From: Porticoccaceae bacterium
Lineage (GTDB): Bacteria > Pseudomonadota > Gammaproteobacteria > Pseudomonadales > Porticoccaceae
Length of the DNA stretch: 64,000 nt
Direction: 5' to 3'
Assembly (NCBI GenBank): GCA_024639885.1
Contig: JAHEGD010000004.1
Coordinates: 335,545-399,544, forward strand
Positions 55,683-63,900 of the stretch are shown here, one piece after another (the first letter of the stretch is position 1; every line of letters starts with the position of its first letter). The position numbers were made by a program, and so were the translations under genes. The notes below the pieces were generated by a model, which searched no databases, was not told the DNA's origin, and saw only the letters and a program-made list of their open reading frames with translations.

Positions 55683-56255
55683 TTACTCAGCTGCCTTGGA
55701 TACCACCACCATCGCCGGGCGCACCAACCGGCCGCTGAGGGTGTAGCCCTTCTGGAACACCTCCATCACCGTGTTGGGCTCCATCTCTGGGTTGGGGACC
55801 TGCGCCATCGCCTGGGCGAACTCGGGGTCGAAGGGCTCACCAACCGGGTTGACCGCTTCAACACCAAATTTGCTCAATACGTCGACAAAGCTTTTCAAGG
55901 TCAGCTCCAGCCCCTCGCGCACCGCCGTTTGGCTCTCGTCATCGACCGCGATGGCCGCCAGCGCGCGCTCAAGGTTGTCGACCACCGGTAGCAGCTCGCC
56001 GGCAAATTTCTCCAGCGCAAACTTGTGGGCATTGGCGACATCGCGCTCGGCGCGGCGACGCACGTTCTGCATCTCGGCCTGAATACGCAAAACCTGCTCA
56101 CGGCTGTCCTGCAGCTGGTCGTCTACGCTCGGCTCAGCCGCCTGCTCTGGCTCGGCCTGCGGGTCGGCACCATCGGCCTGCTGCTCGCCTTCCTCGATCG
56201 GGGTCTCCGGCAGCTCGCCGTTGTCGTCTTGTGGCTGTTTGTCGTCGTTACTCAC
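55683..56255 (-). CDS. grpE: Nucleotide-exchange factor GrpE
   Basis: GrpE releases ADP from DnaK. The roughly 190-residue product has an acidic N-terminus, a long dimerisation helix (about 45-110) and the C-terminal wing with [24 protein letters not shown] chose the GTG at 56255 (VSNDDKQ) because GGAG lies 5 bases upstream; an ATG at 56276 would add 7 residues. Divergent from recN. Confidence 0.95.
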   Translation of the reverse strand: MSNDDKQPQDDNGELPETPIEEGEQQADGADPQAEPEQAAEPSVDDQLQDSREQVLRIQAEMQNVRRRAERDVANAHKFALEKFAGELLPVVDNLERALAAIAVDDESQTAVREGLELTLKSFVDVLSKFGVEAVNPVGEPFDPEFAQAMAQVPNPEMEPNTVMEVFQKGYTLSGRLVRPAMVVVSKAAE

Positions 56256-56345
56256 ACTCACTCCAGTATTTAACATGGCGCCCACGCCGTGGCGCTGTCG
56301 ATAAAACCTTAAAGGGCAACTGCACCCCTTAAACCCGTGTGCTTT

Positions 56346-56373
56346 ATATGGGGATCGTTGCGGTGGATTCAAC
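56346..56373 (-). promoter_or_regulatory. Putative sigma-32 promoter of grpE
   Basis: GTTGAAT (56367-56373) and CCCCATAT (56346-56353) are spaced by 13 bp, directed to grpE. The -10 fits CCCCATnT perfectly. About 25 bp downstream lies an imperfect TTTAAGGG/CCCTTTAA inverted repeat in the leader. Confidence 0.8.
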
Positions 56374-56397
56374 TGCCGTTTTTGCGGTTGCTAGCAA

Positions 56398-56426
56398 TTG
56401 TTACCCACCGCCAATACCGCTATGAT
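56398..56426 (+). promoter_or_regulatory. Putative recN promoter
   Basis: TTGTTA and TATGAT are spaced by 17 bp, ending 23 bp before the recN ATG. I saw no LexA box (CTGT-N8-ACAG) near it. Confidence 0.55.
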
Positions 56427-56449
56427 TTGGCCACACCCACCGCGCTGCG

Positions 56450-58111
56450 ATGACAACCTTGCTGCTGACCCTGACCATCCAAAACTACACCCTCGCCGAC
56501 CGCCTAGAGCTAGACTTTAGCGCTGGCACCAGCGCCATCACCGGCGAAACCGGTGCAGGTAAGTCTCTTATATTAGATGCGCTCGGCATGGCGCTCGGTG
56601 ACCGCGCCGACAGCGATGCGATCCGCCACGGTGCCGACAGTGCTCAGATCAGCGCTCAATTTGACCTCGCCGACCTGCCCGAGGCGAGCGCCTGGCTGGC
56701 GGCTGGTGAGTTTGGCAGCGACGACTGCCTGCTGCGCCGCTCGTTCTCTAAAGATGGCCGCTCAAAAGGCTATATCAATGGCCAGCCGTGCACTATGGGC
56801 CAACTCAAAGAGCTCGGTGAGCTGCTGCTCGAGATCCACGGCCAGCACGAACACCACTCGCTACTCAAGCGCGACACCCAGCGCCAGCTACTCGACGATT
56901 ACGCCGGCCACCAGCCGCTGCTCAGCGAGCTGCGCGACCACTACCGCGCCTGGCAACGCGCCGCCGACCAGCTCGCCGAGCGCGAGGCCAACGCCGACCA
57001 ACTGGCCGAGCGAGCGGCGCTGTTGCGCTTTCAAATTGAAGAGCTGGCCGCCGTCGCGGTAACCGCCGAGCAGTACGCGGCGCTAGAGAGCGAACACGCA
57101 GCACTGGCCAACGCCGACCAGATCATCAGCGACAGCCAACAGGCCCTCGCGCTCTGCGATGGCGGCGAGCAGCTCGCGGTGCGCGATGGCTTGAGCCGAG
57201 CTATCGGCCTGCTCGACGGGATAAAAAACCCACCAGCCGCGATCGAGCAGAGCAATGAGCTGTTGCGCGGCAGCCTGATTCAGCTTGAGGAGGCGGTTCG
57301 CGAACTGAACGGCTATATCGACCACTTCGAGGCCGACCCGGAGCGGCTGGCAGCGCTCGACCGCCAGCTCGGCGATATCCACAGCACGGCGCGCAAGTAC
57401 CGCCGCGACCCCATTCATCTGATCGACCGGCTCGACGAGCTAAAAGCTGAGCTGGCCGACTGCGACGACTCCGACGACGCGCTGGATGCACTGCGCAGCG
57501 CGGTCGCCGACCACCTAGCGGCCTACCGTACGCGGGCCAAGAAAATCACCAAACAGCGCCGTACTGCCGCCGCCAAACTGGCCGCGGCGGTCAACAGCCA
57601 ACTGACCGCGCTGGCGATGCCCGAGGCGGAAGTGAGCATCGAGCTGACTGCCGCCGGCCAGCCAACCGGCCACGGCGACGAGAGCGTTGAGCTGATGATT
57701 GTTACTAACGCCGGCCAGCCGCCCAAACCACTGCAGAAAATCGCCTCGGGTGGCGAGCTGTCGCGAGTCAGCCTGGCCATTCAGGTCAGCGCCGCCCACC
57801 AGAGCGGGGTGCCAACCTTGCTGTTTGACGAGGTCGACGTCGGTATCGGCGGCACCACCGCCGATGTGGTCGGCCAGCTGCTGCGCCAACTCGGCGACCG
57901 CGGCCAAGTGATCAGCGTTACCCACCAGGCACAAGTGGCCGCGCGCGCCCACCACCATCTGGTAGCGAGCAAGCGCGCCGGGGTGGCGTCACTGCGCCAG
58001 CTGGTGCCAGCCGAGCGCGGCGAAGAGTTGGCGCGGATGATCGGTGGCGCCAAAATCACCGACCAGACCCTCGCCCACGCCAACGAGATGCTGGCACTGG
58101 CCGCCCAGTAA
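56450..58111 (+). CDS. recN: DNA repair protein RecN
   Basis: RecN is an SMC-like ATPase in double-strand break repair. The 553-residue product has Walker A TGETGAGKSLILDALGMAL, long heptad-rich stretches (about 155-210 and 300-370), the IASGGELSRVSLAIQ signature and Walker B TLLFDEVDVGIGG. No ribosome binding site is clear, and the predicted leader is very short. Confidence 0.96.
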   Translation: MTTLLLTLTIQNYTLADRLELDFSAGTSAITGETGAGKSLILDALGMALGDRADSDAIRHGADSAQISAQFDLADLPEASAWLAAGEFGSDDCLLRRSFSKDGRSKGYINGQPCTMGQLKELGELLLEIHGQHEHHSLLKRDTQRQLLDDYAGHQPLLSELRDHYRAWQRAADQLAEREANADQLAERAALLRFQIEELAAVAVTAEQYAALESEHAALANADQIISDSQQALALCDGGEQLAVRDGLSRAIGLLDGIKNPPAAIEQSNELLRGSLIQLEEAVRELNGYIDHFEADPERLAALDRQLGDIHSTARKYRRDPIHLIDRLDELKAELADCDDSDDALDALRSAVADHLAAYRTRAKKITKQRRTAAAKLAAAVNSQLTALAMPEAEVSIELTAAGQPTGHGDESVELMIVTNAGQPPKPLQKIASGGELSRVSLAIQVSAAHQSGVPTLLFDEVDVGIGGTTADVVGQLLRQLGDRGQVISVTHQAQVAARAHHHLVASKRAGVASLRQLVPAERGEELARMIGGAKITDQTLAHANEMLALAAQ

Positions 58112-58191
58112 CAACCTATCAATAGTTGGGGCGACTCGGCTAGCGGCCCCGCTATACTCACGATAACCGGCAACCCCTCAGGAGCCCCACC

Positions 58192-58872
58192 ATGATCGAC
58201 CTGTACACAGCGGCAACCCCCAACGGCCATAAAGTGAGCATCATGCTCGAAGAGCTCGGCGTGGAGTACACAGTTAAAGCGATCGACCTGAGCAGCGGCG
58301 TGCAAAAGCAGCCGGAGTTCCTCGCCATCAACCCGAATGGGCGTATTCCCGCCATTGTCGATCACGGCAACGACGACTTTGCGGTATTTGAGTCCGGCGC
58401 GATCATGCTCTATCTGGCCGAGAAAACCGGCCAACTGCTGCCGAGCGACGCCAAGCAGCGCAGTGTCGCCCTGCAATGGCTGATGTTTCAGATGGGCGGT
58501 ATCGGCCCGATGATGGGCCAGGCCAACGTTTTTTACCGCTACTGGCCAGAGGTCTATCAGCCTGCTATTGACCGCTACCAGAACGAGTGCAAGCGGCTGT
58601 TCGGCGTTCTTGAGGGGCGACTCGAGCACCACCAATACCTGGCCGGTGACCTCTCCGTTGCCGACATCGCCACCTACCCGTGGGTGCGCACCCACCGCTG
58701 GTCGGGCGTTGCTATCGATGAATTTCCAGCACTGCAAGCGTGGCTAGCGCGCCTCGACGAGCGGCCAGCTTTTGCCCGCGGCCTAGCGGTACCCGAGCCG
58801 ATGGTCGACCCCGATGACGACAACGCCAAAGAGAAATTCGTCAAAGGTGCCCAGACCATACTGGCCAAATAA
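58192..58872 (+). CDS. YfcG/YghU-like glutathione S-transferase
   Basis: The 226-residue product begins [20 protein letters not shown] and has [12 protein letters not shown] and [15 protein letters not shown], very close to E. coli YfcG, a nu-class GST with disulfide-bond reductase activity. N-terminal thioredoxin-like and C-terminal helical domains are complete. A TATACT (58153-58158) about 34 bp before the ATG may be its -10. CAGGAG precedes the start. Confidence 0.93.
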   Translation: MIDLYTAATPNGHKVSIMLEELGVEYTVKAIDLSSGVQKQPEFLAINPNGRIPAIVDHGNDDFAVFESGAIMLYLAEKTGQLLPSDAKQRSVALQWLMFQMGGIGPMMGQANVFYRYWPEVYQPAIDRYQNECKRLFGVLEGRLEHHQYLAGDLSVADIATYPWVRTHRWSGVAIDEFPALQAWLARLDERPAFARGLAVPEPMVDPDDDNAKEKFVKGAQTILAK

Positions 58873-58896
58873 CTAAAATAGCTTGGAGGGTTTACC

Positions 58897-60141
58897 ATGC
58901 AACACCAAACCAATCGCACCACGCCGCTAGCCTTGATCGGCCTACTGATCGCCGCCATCGCCACCGTCGGCTGTGCCCCCGAGCAACCGCCACAACCCGC
59001 CATGAGCTTTGAGGAGACCCTCCAAGAGCAGTTAATTACCGCAAAGCCTGGCGATGTGATCGAGATCCCCGCGGGGGTGCACGAGATGACACGCAGCCTG
59101 TCGCTGAATGTCGCTGGCGTGACTATCCGCGGTGCGGGCATGGATAGCACCGTGCTCTCGTTCAAAAACCAAGCCCAGGGTGCCGAGGGGCTGCTGGTCA
59201 ACGCCGATGATTTTGTTATTGAAGATATCGCCCTCGAAGATACCGTTGGCGACGCGCTAAAGATCAACCAGAGCAGCAACGTCACCATCCGCAATGTGCG
59301 CACCGAATGGACTGGCGGGCCGCTGACCAGCAATGGCGCCTACGGTATCTACCCAGTGCAGTCCAACAACATCCTCATTGACGGGGCGGTGGCGATTGGC
59401 GCCTCGGATGCCGGTATCTACGTCGGCCAGTCTAGCCAAATTATCGTGCGCAACTCGCGCGCCGAATATAACGTGGCCGGCATTGAGATTGAGAACTCGA
59501 CTTACGCAGACGTTCACGACAATACCGCGACCAATAACACCGGCGGCATACTGGTGTTCGACCTGCCCAACCTACCGGTACAGGGCGGCCGCAATACCCG
59601 CGTGTTCAACAACGACATCAGTGGCAACAATACGGCCAATTTCGCCCCAGCGGGTAATATCGTCGCCACCGTGCCGGCCGGCACCGGCTTGATGGTGTTG
59701 GCCAACGACAGTATCGAGGTGTTTGGCAACCGCTTTGTCGAAAACCAAACCGCCAGCATTTTGGTGGTGAGCTACTTGGTTACTGGCCTGCCACTAGACG
59801 ACCCCAACTACGATCCGTACCCCGAGGCAATCCACATCCACGGCAACCGTTTTGAAGGCGGCGGCAATAACCCAGATTTTGCCCCGCTAACGGCACTGCA
59901 AGCGGCAACCGGCAAACCCATTCCCGATGTTGTTTGGGGTGGCACCATTCAGCCCGCCAGCGCCGGCCAGCCAAGACAGGCTGTAGACCAGATTATCTGC
60001 CTGGGTGACAGCACCACTACCCTGCTAAACCTCGACGCCATCAACGGCTTTGCAGCGCCCTCGCTCGATGCTGCTGCGCACCGCTGCTCGCTTCCGCCGC
60101 TCGAAGAGATTGTGTTATCGCACAGCGCGCAAAACGACTGA
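58897..60141 (+). CDS. Parallel beta-helix lipoprotein
   Basis: The 414-residue precursor has a lipoprotein signal (ATVGC, cysteine about residue 26). The rest is a right-handed beta-helix with Pbh1-type repeats of the pattern N-x-I-x-x-N/D (VTIRNVRTEWTGG, ILIDGAVAIGASDAGIYVG, IIVRNSRAEYNVAGIEIEN). It resembles the beta-helix family (TIGR03805-like) usually found beside an SO_2930-type cytochrome c, as here. Function is not established; surface binding or lyase-like action on a polysaccharide is conceivable. The last base of its stop is the first base of the next ATG. Confidence 0.82.
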   Translation: MQHQTNRTTPLALIGLLIAAIATVGCAPEQPPQPAMSFEETLQEQLITAKPGDVIEIPAGVHEMTRSLSLNVAGVTIRGAGMDSTVLSFKNQAQGAEGLLVNADDFVIEDIALEDTVGDALKINQSSNVTIRNVRTEWTGGPLTSNGAYGIYPVQSNNILIDGAVAIGASDAGIYVGQSSQIIVRNSRAEYNVAGIEIENSTYADVHDNTATNNTGGILVFDLPNLPVQGGRNTRVFNNDISGNNTANFAPAGNIVATVPAGTGLMVLANDSIEVFGNRFVENQTASILVVSYLVTGLPLDDPNYDPYPEAIHIHGNRFEGGGNNPDFAPLTALQAATGKPIPDVVWGGTIQPASAGQPRQAVDQIICLGDSTTTLLNLDAINGFAAPSLDAAAHRCSLPPLEEIVLSHSAQND

Positions 60142-61262
60142 TGGGCACCACCCTGCAGCGCCTTACGGCCATCGCATTGGTGGCGATAGCCCTCGGCACT
60201 GCGGGTTGCGAGCCGGCAACACCCAGCTTTTTTAGTGATAGCAAACCGCAGCGGCTGTCTGACTGGAAACTTTTTACAATGACCGACCGCGCCCTGACAC
60301 CGCAGGCAGGGCTCGAGGTAATCCGCCCGGCCAACCCGCTGTTTACCGACTATGCACACAAGTTACGCACGCTCTGGATTCCAGCGGGGCAGACGGCTCA
60401 GCTAAACAGTGGCGAGATCGACTACCCGGTCGGCACCATCCTCAGCAAAACCTTTTACTACCCAGTCGACCAACGCGGCAACGCCGTTAAACGCCCGGAC
60501 ACCAACGCACAGACTATCTCGCTAGACCAAGCGCGGCTGATTGAGACTCGCCTGCTGGTTCATCGCACCGACGGCTGGCTGGCGCTGCCCTATGTCTGGA
60601 ATGACGAGCAGAGTGAGGCGTTTTTGCGGCCAGCCGGCAGCTCTGTCAAGCTGGCCTTAACCGATCCCGCAACAGATAACCCAAACCCCTTGGCGTTTAG
60701 TTACTTTGTCCCCAATCAAAACCAATGTTCTGGCTGCCACACCACCGACCACCCGAATGGCGGCCTGCGCCCACTCGGGGCAGTGGCCCACCAACTGACC
60801 GCCCACGCCGCCGATCGCAGCGGCACCGTGCGCCGCCAAGTCGACACCCTAGTAGCGCGCGGCTGGCTCGATCAGGCCCCGTCCGGCACGGCCAGCTCTT
60901 ATCTCGATGAGAACATAGCGCTGCCAGCACGTGCGCTGGCGTACCTCAACATGCAATGTGGGCACTGCCACAACCCACAGGGCGCCGCTGACACCTCAGG
61001 GCTGATGCTCGCCGGCAGCGCAACCAGCGGCACTGCGCTGGGCATCTGTAAACCACCGGTAGCCGCCGGCGGCGGCACCGGCAACCTGCACTACGGTGTT
61101 GTTCCGGGCGACCCCGATCGCTCAATCCTCCACTACCGGATCGCATCGACACAGCCCGATGAGATGATGCCAGAACTGGGCCGCTCGCTGGTCCACACGG
61201 AGGGGGTCGCACTTATTCGCGACTGGATCGCCGCGCTACCGGGTAGCTGTAAAACACTTTAA
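60141..61262 (+). CDS. SO_2930-like diheme cytochrome c lipoprotein
   Basis: The 373-residue precursor has a lipoprotein signal (GTAGC) and two CxxCH heme sites: QNQCSGCHTTDHPNGG and MQCGHCHNPQGA. A methionine-rich DEMMPELGR near the C-terminus may ligate the second heme. It fits the SO_2930 family of diheme cytochromes that pair with a beta-helix protein. The start overlaps the previous stop by one base (TGATG), so the two are translationally coupled. Electron partners are unknown. Confidence 0.85.
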   Translation: MGTTLQRLTAIALVAIALGTAGCEPATPSFFSDSKPQRLSDWKLFTMTDRALTPQAGLEVIRPANPLFTDYAHKLRTLWIPAGQTAQLNSGEIDYPVGTILSKTFYYPVDQRGNAVKRPDTNAQTISLDQARLIETRLLVHRTDGWLALPYVWNDEQSEAFLRPAGSSVKLALTDPATDNPNPLAFSYFVPNQNQCSGCHTTDHPNGGLRPLGAVAHQLTAHAADRSGTVRRQVDTLVARGWLDQAPSGTASSYLDENIALPARALAYLNMQCGHCHNPQGAADTSGLMLAGSATSGTALGICKPPVAAGGGTGNLHYGVVPGDPDRSILHYRIASTQPDEMMPELGRSLVHTEGVALIRDWIAALPGSCKTL

Positions 61263-61306
61263 ACACTGTCTGGTTTTAGTGGTCGGCTAAATTGCGGTGC
61301 GCTAAA

Positions 61307-61359
61307 TGTAGCGCGTCAATTATCTTGGCCGGTCAGCGGCAATTATCTTGGCCGGTTGA
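61307..61359 (+). repeat. Left terminal inverted repeat of the IS21-family element
   Basis: This end matches the reverse complement of 63646-63698 at 46 of 53 positions. It contains a tandem motif CAATTATCTTGGCCGGT twice, as IS21-family ends carry several transposase sites. Confidence 0.85.
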
Positions 61360-61368
61360 CGCCGATTC

Positions 61369-62121
61369 CTAGCTACCCTTTTCCATGGCCTTTTTCCGTC
61401 TGTAGCTCTCTCCTTCACAGTGCAGGATAGTAGCGTGGTGGACCAGCCGATCGATGGCGGCAATAGTCATAGTTGAGTCGTCAAAGAGCTCATCCCAATC
61501 TTCAAATGCCTTATTCGAGGTGATGATCATGCTATGGCGCTCGTAACGATGGGCAATCAGCTCGAACAGAACGCTGGTCTCTTGTTCATTTTTACGCACA
61601 TAGCCGACGTCATCCACGATTAATAGTGGGTACTTGTCTAACTTCAGGAGCTCTTCCTGCAGGCGTAACTGTTGCTTGGCCTGCTGTAACTGCTGGACTA
61701 TGGCCGACGCGGCAAAGAACTTTACCTTGTAGCCCTGCTCAACAAGGCCGTAGCCGATGGCGCTGGCAAGGTGTGTTTTACCAAGGCCGCTAGCGCCAAA
61801 AATGAGTACGTTAGCTCCTTGCTTTATCCAGCCAGCCTGTTGGGCCAAGTCGGCAATTTGGTGAGTGGTGACACCGGCGACTAGATCAAACTCGTAGTTG
61901 CCCAGGGTTTTGCCGGTAGGCAGCTTGGCGTCCTTGAGGAGCCGCTGTAGCCGCCTGTCTTCTCGATTGATGAGTTCGCTATGGCATAGCTCTGCCAGGT
62001 AACGCTGAGGGCGCCACTGGTCTGTGATGGCGCGCTGGCCCATAGGCTCCCAGTGTTTAGCCATTGTCGTTAGGTTGAGCTGTCTGAGCATGAGAGGCAG
62101 AGATGCAGTGTGGTTATCCAT
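61369..62121 (-). CDS. istB: IS21 helper ATPase IstB
   Basis: The 250-residue AAA+ protein has Walker A FGASGLGKTHLASAIGYGL and Walker B LLIVDDVGYV, followed by IITSNKAFEDW. IstB recruits target DNA and activates IstA. The start overlaps the istA stop by 8 bp. Confidence 0.96.
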   Translation of the reverse strand: MDNHTASLPLMLRQLNLTTMAKHWEPMGQRAITDQWRPQRYLAELCHSELINREDRRLQRLLKDAKLPTGKTLGNYEFDLVAGVTTHQIADLAQQAGWIKQGANVLIFGASGLGKTHLASAIGYGLVEQGYKVKFFAASAIVQQLQQAKQQLRLQEELLKLDKYPLLIVDDVGYVRKNEQETSVLFELIAHRYERHSMIITSNKAFEDWDELFDDSTMTIAAIDRLVHHATILHCEGESYRRKKAMEKGS

Positions 62122-63610
62122 GTAGCCCCCTTGGGATCATGGCACTGTAAGAGCTAAGGCTGTGCTGCTTCACGGTCAAAGTAGGCCTGGTGCGGCTGAC
62201 GATCAGGTAGCGCTCTTCGCATGTCCGGATGGCCGGTAATTGTCGCTGGCCAATCGCGTCAACAACAAAATGGCCTAATTGACGCTCACAGCCGCTTTGT
62301 TTTGCTAAATGGAGCAACTTAACCATGTAATAGCTGGCTTCGTCTGCAGCCAAGGTATCGTCGACGTAGCGCCAAATAGCACGGTAATTGTCGTCAGGCA
62401 GGAGGTCGTCGCGCAGCTGTGAGCTCCTGAACGCACCCGGTTTCTTGACCAATATATCGATCAAGTGTTGGTAATTGACGCTGCGAGCGCGACTATTTTG
62501 TGGTGCATAGACCCGCTCCATCTCCATAACGAGGTCTTGACCATAGAATAATGCCAGTCGGCTGTCGTACAAGCGTACTAATAGCCGGCTCCCAACTAGC
62601 CGGGAAGGCACGGTGTAGGTCACGCGCTTAATGGCGATGGTGCTTGAGCGAGAGACAGCCACATAATGTTCAGAGAACGTGGCAGTTGTATCGTTCGGTA
62701 AGGCCCGTAGCTCGCGCTGCTCGACCAGGAACTTGTCATGAATGCGCCGATTGCGCCGTGCAACAATATCGCAAACAAAGCTCTCATAGACCGCGCGGCT
62801 CTCAAAGTCATAACTGCCGCGGATCTTAAGAGCTTGTTCCACTTGTGATTTGCTATGGCCATGCGGCCCCTCTATGGCGCCGTTCTCTTGTGCAACACCA
62901 AGGTTATTGCGCGTCGGTTTTATGCCGTAACGTGAGGTCAACTCGGCGAATCGCTCTGTAAAGTCCACAGCGTCAGGATGATTACGGTAGGCGGCACTGA
63001 GGCTATCGGTCCTGAGCTTTTTAGGTGTGCCGCCGGCAGCAGTAAATGCCCGCTGTAGACCTTCAGCCAGTGCTACAAAACTCTCGCCACCGTAAACCAC
63101 CGCGATAAATGCCCAACCACTGGCAGGAATACGGTAGTGGAAAAACATGTGTTTTAGGGGCTCTCCAGCAATCGTCACCGGCGACTTAACGTGGGTAAAA
63201 TCGCAGATACCCAGCACACCCGGAAGGTGTGTCTGAAGAAATACCACGTCCTTCGCTGGCCCATGAAAGCAGCGCCATTTATGAATCCGACGCTCTAATG
63301 TCCGCCGCGCGCTGGGCTTGAATTTATCAGTGTGGTTGGCACAGAGGTCATCAAAAATACCAACCGCCGTGATTGTTGGGTCCGACTGCAGCCGGGGCAA
63401 AACGATGCTATCCCAGACATCTTCTAGGGGATCTTTGCGTGTTCGCCGGCCTCTGCCGTTATCGCTGGCCCGTGTTGGCGTAGCCTGATCGATGCGACGA
63501 GCCGAGCGCTCTGAAATGCCCGCAATAGCTGCCGCTACGGATTGGTTTTTTTGCTTCCGATGTTTCATATACAAAGTGACCTGCTGGTGACTGATTCTTG
63601 TTCCCGGCAC
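62114..63610 (-). CDS. istA: IS21 transposase IstA
   Basis: The 498-residue product has N-terminal helix-turn-helix DNA-binding parts (about 5-45), a DDE catalytic core (aspartate in GICDFTHVK, aspartate in RTDSLSAAYR, glutamate in QENGAIEGPHGHSK) and a C-terminal domain. The frame is open throughout. Start is GTG at 63610. Confidence 0.95.
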   Translation of the reverse strand: MPGTRISHQQVTLYMKHRKQKNQSVAAAIAGISERSARRIDQATPTRASDNGRGRRTRKDPLEDVWDSIVLPRLQSDPTITAVGIFDDLCANHTDKFKPSARRTLERRIHKWRCFHGPAKDVVFLQTHLPGVLGICDFTHVKSPVTIAGEPLKHMFFHYRIPASGWAFIAVVYGGESFVALAEGLQRAFTAAGGTPKKLRTDSLSAAYRNHPDAVDFTERFAELTSRYGIKPTRNNLGVAQENGAIEGPHGHSKSQVEQALKIRGSYDFESRAVYESFVCDIVARRNRRIHDKFLVEQRELRALPNDTTATFSEHYVAVSRSSTIAIKRVTYTVPSRLVGSRLLVRLYDSRLALFYGQDLVMEMERVYAPQNSRARSVNYQHLIDILVKKPGAFRSSQLRDDLLPDDNYRAIWRYVDDTLAADEASYYMVKLLHLAKQSGCERQLGHFVVDAIGQRQLPAIRTCEERYLIVSRTRPTLTVKQHSLSSYSAMIPRGLHG

Positions 63611-63645
63611 AGTGCCTCCGTTCTACTGCGCCGAACCTTATCAGA

Positions 63646-63698
63646 TCAACCGGCCAAGATAATTGACGCTGACCGGCCACCGTAATTGTCGCTCTATA
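63646..63698 (-). repeat. Right terminal inverted repeat of the IS21-family element
   Basis: Partner of 61307-61359 (46/53 identical in reverse complement). The outer end lies only 7 bp from the first copy of the 5S 3'-end sequence. Confidence 0.85.
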
Positions 63699-63704
63699 GT
63701 TTTA

Positions 63705-63832
63705 TTTAGAAGCCTGGCGATGGGCGCGTTGCGCCACCGGCGCGCGAGCGGAGCTCGCCCGCGTTCGCCTGCGCACAACGCTGCGCGTTGTAACCGCTGG
63801 GCTCACCCTACTCCACATGGGTTCCCCATGTG
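63705..63832 (-). pseudogene. Interrupted remnant of a 5S rRNA 3' end
   Basis: TTTAGAAGCCTGGCGATG at 63705-63722 is identical to 63896-63913, the 3' end of the real 5S gene and its flank. The next 5S block (CCTACT, then CACATGGGG) continues at 63807, with one base of difference, after 84 bp of unrelated sequence. So this is a truncated second 5S copy broken by a small insert. The end nearest the terminator is palindromic. Confidence 0.65.
63723..63806. repeat. 84-bp hairpin-rich insert in the 5S remnant
   Basis: The insert holds GGCGC-GTT-GCGCC, GCGAGC-GGA-GCTCGC and ACAACGC-TGC-GCGTTGT, so almost all of it can fold. It could be a small palindromic element. No ORF or transposase is present. 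Confidence 0.55.
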
Positions 63833-63834
63833 AG
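63812..63834. repeat. Palindrome derived from 5S sequence
   Basis: CACATGGG-TT-CCCCATGTG; each arm resembles the 5S segment CTCACATGGGGAA near 63919-63931. Confidence 0.6.
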
Positions 63835-63860
63835 AGAGCTGATGTTGCTGCGCTCTAAAC

Positions 63861-63890
63861 AAAAAACCCCCAGCCGATCGGCTGGGGGTT
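63861..63890 (-). terminator. rRNA operon terminator
   Basis: On the minus strand the stem AACCCCCAGCCGATCGGCTGGGGGTT is a perfect palindrome followed by TTTTTT, about 10 bp after the 5S 3' end. Confidence 0.92.
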
Positions 63891-63900
63891 GTCTGTTTAG

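Larger units (their letters stand above)
61307..63698. mobile_element. IS21-family insertion sequence (istA, istB)
   Basis: About 2.39 kb between two 53-bp inverted ends, with istA and istB on the minus strand, overlapping as in the family. Both reading frames are full length, so it looks intact. Base composition is visibly less GC-rich than the flanks. It lies between the diheme cytochrome and the 5S rRNA gene. I did not see an unambiguous short target duplication at the tips. Confidence 0.92.

Noticed and set aside
56377-56449. LexA (SOS) box before recN
   Set aside because: RecN is SOS-controlled in many bacteria, but no CTGT-N8-ACAG element is seen between the grpE and recN starts.
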